NCBI RefSeq assembly: GCF_019320115.1
Contig: NC_089587.1
Span: forward strand, 83,449,603-83,513,602
Reading direction: 5' to 3'
Length of the DNA: 64,000 nt
DNA from: Miscanthus floridulus
Lineage: Eukaryota; Streptophyta; Magnoliopsida; Poales; Poaceae
The notes under the pieces were generated by a model. That model worked only from the letters and a program-made list of their open reading frames with translations, had not been told where the DNA came from and made no database searches. This document shows positions 59,186 through 64,000 of the stretch, piece by piece; the stretch's first letter is position 1; each line of letters opens with the position of its first letter. The translations under genes and the position numbers were made by a program.

Positions 59186-59768
59186 GCCGAGCACCATGCC
59201 CCCAATGGCGTCCGGTATCGTGTGGTGGAGCGACGTGGGGCACATCTGACGGTGGTGCAGGGTTGCATGACCACGGCGCATGGGGGAGCAAGCCCATGCC
59301 CCGGGCATGACCCCCTGGCCCGCCCCTGCCAACGTTGTCGGCTCCTGGTCGCGCGGGCGGTTGCGGCGTGGACGTGGAGAAGACGACACTATGGACGGGG
59401 TGGCTGACGTGCGGGGGCCTATGTGGCAACGGCAGCAAGGGAAAGCGGGGAGACGCGCGGGCGGTTGAGGCATGCTGGGCCAGCTCATGGGCTGCGTACG
59501 CGCGCGCGCCGGTGCAAGGTGGGCGTGGTTGGGCTGGCTGGGCTATGAAGCCGAGCAGGCCGAGCCGGCTGCGAGGCCCTCTTCCTCATTTCATTTTTCT
59601 GTTTTCTTTTTCTTCTTCCTTGATTTGAATTCAAATTTGGTTTGGGTATTTGAATTCAAAATGGGTACACCAAATTCATTGGAGTTTTAGATATGAGGCC
59701 CACCACATTCTTTATATATTAGGAATTTATTTAGCTATTTTGTATATCAACATAGGTGTAGTCTGTTA

Positions 59769-59790
59769 TATATATATATATATATATAAA
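59769..59790. repeat. (TA)n microsatellite
   Basis: A pure TA run of about 20 bases in the AT-rich part of the LTR of element G. Confidence 0.9.
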
Positions 59791-60131
59791 TAGAATTAGT
59801 TTTCTTTGTTTACACATTTATCCTTTGGTTTGAATAGTAATTACTTTATGGTGTGTTTCCTTAAAAGAGTTGTTAAGCATAAAATAAAACAAATAGAAAT
59901 CCAAATCACAATTTGAGTTAACAAATGTATGCATCACTTTATTTGTTAGAAATTAAATAATCATAATCAACAAATGACATGCCATGCTTATGTGTTGACT
60001 TGGGTTGGGGTTTGACCTAATGCATCTCTTAGGTTGGGTTTCTATACATGGCACTCATCATCACATGGGAGTTTTGAGAAAATTTTTGTAGTTGGTGTTT
60101 TTGGTGTATGGATTTTTTTTGGATTGTTACA

Positions 60132-60150
60132 GTCCTACCCCCTTAACAGA
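60132..60150 (-). other. Polypurine tract of element G
   Basis: On the minus strand GTTAAGGGGGTAGGAC runs up to the LTR start TGTAACAATCC. Confidence 0.82.
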
Positions 60151-63100
60151 ATCTCGTCCCCGAGATTAAAGCATAACGTACTCTTTGAAGAGGTAAGGAT
60201 ATCATAGCCGGAGGTCAGACCCTTTCTCCCATGTTGCTTCTCTCTTAGTGTGATTGCTCCATTAGATCTTGCACATAGGAATAGTCTTGCTTCGGGTCTC
60301 TTTGGTATCTCTGCCCAGAATTCTGATAGGATGTTCTTTATACTCAAGTGTATCTTGAATGTCAAGTGTATTAGTTGGAACTACTTCATTGGGCACTCTC
60401 AAACACTTGCGTAACTGTGAGACATGGAATACGGGATGTACACCCATCAATTCCTTGGGTAGCTCAAGTTTGTAGGTGAGCTTTCCAATCCTCTTGCAAA
60501 TCTTGTATGGGCCAACAAATCTAGGGGCAAGCTTTCCTTTCACATGGAATCTGACAGTTCCACGTAGCGGGGATACCTTGAGATAGACAAAGTCTCCCAC
60601 ATTAAACTCAAGTTCTCTTCTCCTTTTGTCAGCATAACTCTTGTATCGACTTTGAGCAATTCTCAAGTTCTCCTTCACTTGAGCAACTCCTTCTTCGGCA
60701 TCTTGAATCTTGGTGGAGTCAAAGAATGATCTTTCTCTTGGTTGGGACCACATCAACGGTGTCTTACAAGGTCTACCATACAGAGCTTCAAATGACGACA
60801 TCTTGATACTGGCTTGGTAGCTGTTGTTGTAAGAGAACTCTACATAGGGTAGGCATTTCTCCCTATCAGAGCCATAATTCAGTACACTAGCGCGAAGCAT
60901 GTCTTCTCAGATCTGATTTACTCGTTCTATCTGTCCATCTGTCTATGGGTGGTAAGCGGTACTGAAATCAAGTTTGGTTCCAATGGACTTGTGCAGAGCT
61001 TCCCAGAATCGAGACACAAACTGAGGGCCATGATCAGATACAATACTAGAGGGAGCTCCATGCAGTCTGAGAATATGCTCAACATATAGATCTGCTAATT
61101 TTCTGCATTGGTCTTGGTCTTAACTAGTACAAAGTGAGCAATCTTGGTCAAATGGTCAATAATCACCCAGATGGAATCATTGCCTTTCTATGATCAGGGC
61201 AATCCAACTATGAAATCTATGGACATGCTCTCCCATTTCCACTTGGGAACGTCAAGAGGCTTTAGCAAACCTATAGGCCTTTGATGTTCAGCCTTGACTC
61301 TATTGCAGGTGTCACAACGTGCCACATGTCCTGCAATGTCTGTCTTCATGCCTTTCCACCAGAAGTGTTTCTTCAAGTCTTGATACATCTTTGAACCTCC
61401 AGGGTGAATACAGTACTTGGAATCGTGAGCTTCTGACAGAATTTCCTCTCGTAGTACTGGGTCAGATGGAACATAGATTTTGTTCTTGAATGAGATGGTT
61501 CCTTGTTCATCTTCTTGGTGGTTGGTCGTGTAGCCTAGTTTCATCAGACCATGGAGATATTCGGTCTCTTCGCAACCTTTCTGAGCTTGACAGATGCGAT
61601 CCGTGAGATCGTACTATATGCGGAGCTCATTCAACACGCCATGCGGTAGTATCTCTAGTTGAAAATCATCAATCTCTACCTTGAGCTCAGGTGGTACAGA
61701 TTCAGTGATTAAGGTGTGACAGTAACTCTTGTGACTAAGAGCATCTGCGACTACATTAGCTTTTCCCGAATGATAGTGAATTTCTAGGTCATAATCCTTG
61801 ATCAACTCTAGCCATTGACGTTGCCTCATATTTAGATCTTCCTGAGTGAAAAAGTACTTCAAGCTCTTGTGATCCGTATAGATATCACACTTGTTGCTTA
61901 TCAAGTAGTGCCTCCAGATCTTCAACGCATGCACAACTGCTGCTAACTCAAGATCATGAGTAGGATAATGGTTCTCATTTTCTTTCAACTATCGAGACGC
62001 ATATGCTATCACTCTCCCATCTTGCATCAGTACACAACCAAGTCCTTGATGGGATGCATCACAATAGACCATGAAATCTTTGCTGATATCAGGCAATGCT
62101 AGCACAGGAGTTGTGGTAAGCTTTTGTTTCAATTCCTGGAAGCTTCATTCGCAGTTGGGCGTCCATTCAAACTCATTAGTCTTCTTCAGAAGGTTGGTCA
62201 TTGGACGGGCTATCTTGGAGAAGTTCTCAATGAATCGGCGATAATATCCAGCCAATCCCAAGAAACTTCTGATTTCTGTCACATTACGAGGTTGATCCCA
62301 CTCTTTCACAGCTTCAATCTTGGCTGGGTCAACTATGACACCTTTAGCTGATAATACATGGCCTAAGAAGGCAACTTTCTGTAGCCAAAATTCACATTTG
62401 CTGAACTTTGCGTAGAGTCGATGTTGGGCTAGTTTCTCAAGCACCATTCTCAGATGATGTTCATGTTCTTCAGCGGTGGATGAATAGACAAGGATGTCAT
62501 CAATGAATACCACCACGAACTTATCTAGTTCATCCATGAAAACCTTATTCATCATGTTCATGAAGTATGCAGGAGCATTCGTGAGTCCAAAGGATACCAC
62601 AGTGAACTCAAACTGCCCATACCTAGTCATGAAAGCTGTCTTCGGAATGTCACTCTCTCAAATCTTCATCTGATGATAGTCGGATCTGAGATCAATTTTG
62701 GAGAAATACTTGGCACCTCAAAGCTGATCAAGCAGATCATCAATTCTTGGTAGGGGGTACTTGTTCTTGGTGGTGACTGTGTTCAAGTTCCGGTAATCAA
62801 TGCACATTCTCATTGAGCCATCCTTCTTCTTAACAAACAGAACATGGGATCCCCAGGGTGAAGCACTGGGTTTGATATATCCCTTCGAGATGAGCTCATC
62901 AAGCTACTTCTTGAGCTTAGCCAGTTCATCAATGGACATATGATAGGGTCTCTTGGCAATGGGTCCTGTTCCCGGCAAGAGATCAATGATGAACTCTACA
63001 TCACGGTCTGGTGGCATACCCGATAATTCTTTAGGGAATACATCGGGATAGTCTCTGACTACTGGCACATCATGAACTATCTTCTCCTCTATCTATGATT

Positions 63101-64000
63101 CTGAACTGGCTTTAAGGGCACACAAGATAGAGGTGGACTTTCTGGACTGGGGTTCACATCTAATGACTTGGCCTGATGGGTGAGTCGCTTGGACATATCT
63201 AGGTGAACATGATATGATACCTCGGTGAATGGTTAACCAATCCATACCTAAGATGACATCTAGGTTTGTGGAAGGTAATAGGGTTAGGTTGGCTTTAAAG
63301 ATAAGACCCTCAATGGTAAGACTTACTCCTTTACAGATGTGGGTGCATTTTAGGTCTCCTAAGGGTGAGCTAGTGATGATAGGCTTTTCACGTGGGGTTA
63401 CAGGCAGGTCATGTTCTCATGCAAACTTGGATGATATGTAAGAACAAGTTGCTCCAGAGTCAAATAGAACTGATGCAGTATTGCCATTAACTAAAAACAT
63501 ACCGTACACCACATTAGGGGCAGCCTGTGCTTCCTCGGCGTCTAGATGGTTGAGACGTCCACGAGTGGCAGCTCCCTTGAACTGAGACTTCTGAGCAGCT
63601 GAGTTCTATGGGCACTCAGCAGCTTTGTGACCTGGTTGGCCACAAGCAAAGCAGGTGAAAGGCGTACCGCCTGTAGGGGTTGGCATAGGTGCCTTCCAGT
63701 TTCCAGTGCTTGGTGCAGAGCGGTTCTGTGCTGGGCGTTCATTCGCTGAGCGGGGACGGTTGAAACGATCCTGAGTGTTGCAGTCCTGAGCATAACAGTC
63801 TTGAGTGTAATGATCCTGAGCAGGGCGGAAGTATTTGGTGGTGTAGCCTCCACTACCCCTACTCGATCTAGGGTTGTCATCCCTATTGTGGCGAGAGCGT
63901 TCCCTGGATGGTGCATCTCTACGGAACCTCTTGCGATCACGACCATGGAGAGACTCCTTAGGCTTACGCTTCCTCTCCCTATACTCTTCTCCAGCTTCAG
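60151..64000 (-). pseudogene. pol: gag-pol of element G, partial and interrupted
   Basis: Minus strand. A CCHC knuckle CFACGQPGHKAAEC lies at about 63,612-63,652. The protease follows with LFDSGATCSYIS near 63,440-63,475. RT carries [26 protein letters not shown] and [10 protein letters not shown] (62,488-62,515). RNase H has [29 protein letters not shown] and TDHKSLKYF. Integrase has an HHCC finger (about 61,400-61,290), SIDFIVGLP, VSDHGPQF and TDGQIERVN. A chromodomain lies around 60,330-60,170 (EHPIRILGRDTKETRSKTIP). Stops interrupt it, for example near 61,989, 61,614, 61,194 and in integrase, and the frame shifts by one near 61,000-61,190. Known catalytic residues in RT and integrase look intact, so decay is by stops more than by active-site loss. 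The chromodomain steers insertion to heterochromatin in relatives. Confidence 0.87.

Larger units (their letters stand above)
55508..60131 (-). repeat. 3' LTR of Tekay-type gypsy element G (about 4.6 kb)
   Basis: On the minus strand it starts TGTAACAATCC right after the polypurine tract. The far boundary at TGGAAGATG (55,508) is tentative; the mate LTR is outside the window. Internal landmarks on the minus strand are TATAAAG at 59,179-59,185, a GC-rich block 58,030-59,580, a 20-bp tandem array (58,523-58,640) and a cluster of TGACGTCA sites (57,746-57,820). The long reading frames in the GC-rich block have no recognisable domains and I take them as chance. Confidence 0.65.
55508..64000 (-). 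mobile_element. Element G: chromodomain Ty3/gypsy (Tekay type), 5' part outside window
   Basis: Minus-strand order from the right edge: gag zinc knuckle, protease, RT, RNase H, integrase with chromodomain, polypurine tract, 3' LTR. The chromodomain at the integrase end and the long LTR fit the Tekay (Del/RIRE3) lineage. The gag N-terminus, primer site and 5' LTR lie beyond 64,000. Confidence 0.82.

Noticed and set aside
1..64000. tRNA, rRNA or other structural RNA genes
   Set aside because: No cloverleaf with A and B boxes or rRNA sequence was recognised on either strand by reading; a covariance-model scan would settle it.

Overview
The window is a stretch of repeat-dense intergenic plant chromatin. 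The retroelement lineages point to a grass: a Ty1/copia Sirevirus, Ty3/gypsy Tat-lineage elements with an extra RNase H and antisense genes, a chromodomain gypsy of Tekay type, and a CACTA element with CTTTAGTCCCGGTT hairpins. A panicoid grass of the sorghum, sugarcane, Miscanthus or maize group is most likely, but this rests on recognition of families and not on a search. I see no intact host gene. The only host-gene relic is a broken wall-associated kinase (WAK) fragment. I found no tRNA, rRNA or CRISPR.

Layout from left to right. (A) 1-11,511: a Sirevirus-type copia element on the plus strand, entered inside gag. It has gag, pol, a spacer with palindromic repeats, a long downstream ORF in the envelope position, polypurine tracts and a 1.58 kb 3' LTR. 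(B) 11,670-13,847: a non-autonomous CACTA transposon with a 3-bp target duplication (AGG), a large palindrome and two terminal exons of a Ulp1-like protease. (C) 13,848-14,903: promoter and extracellular part of a WAK pseudogene. (D) 14,931-16,550: the 3' half of a copia element on the minus strand.

(E) 16,551-55,180: a nested nest. The outer element E2 is a Tat-lineage gypsy on the minus strand. A second Tat element, E1 (16,872-31,399), sits in its 3' LTR. A third Tat element, E3 (38,447-52,212, plus strand, target duplication CCAGT), sits in its pol. E1 in turn carries a solo LTR (25,899-29,488, target duplication ACCCT). (F) 55,181-55,507: a small LTR-like fragment. (G) 55,508-64,000: a Tekay-type chromodomain gypsy on the minus strand with a 3' LTR of about 4.6 kb, leaving the window in gag.

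The most interesting content is on the strand opposite to pol in the three Tat elements. Each carries one or two genes with their own TATA box and introns between pol and the 3' LTR. In E3 I could lay out six exons and five short introns whose reading phases fit throughout, encoding a protein of roughly 1,000 residues with a coiled-coil C-terminal part. E1 lacks reverse transcriptase, RNase H and integrase but has two copies of an antisense gene of this kind. Nearly all coding regions are decayed by stops that look like C-to-T or G-to-A changes, and several catalytic aspartates are now asparagine, as expected for silenced, methylated elements.
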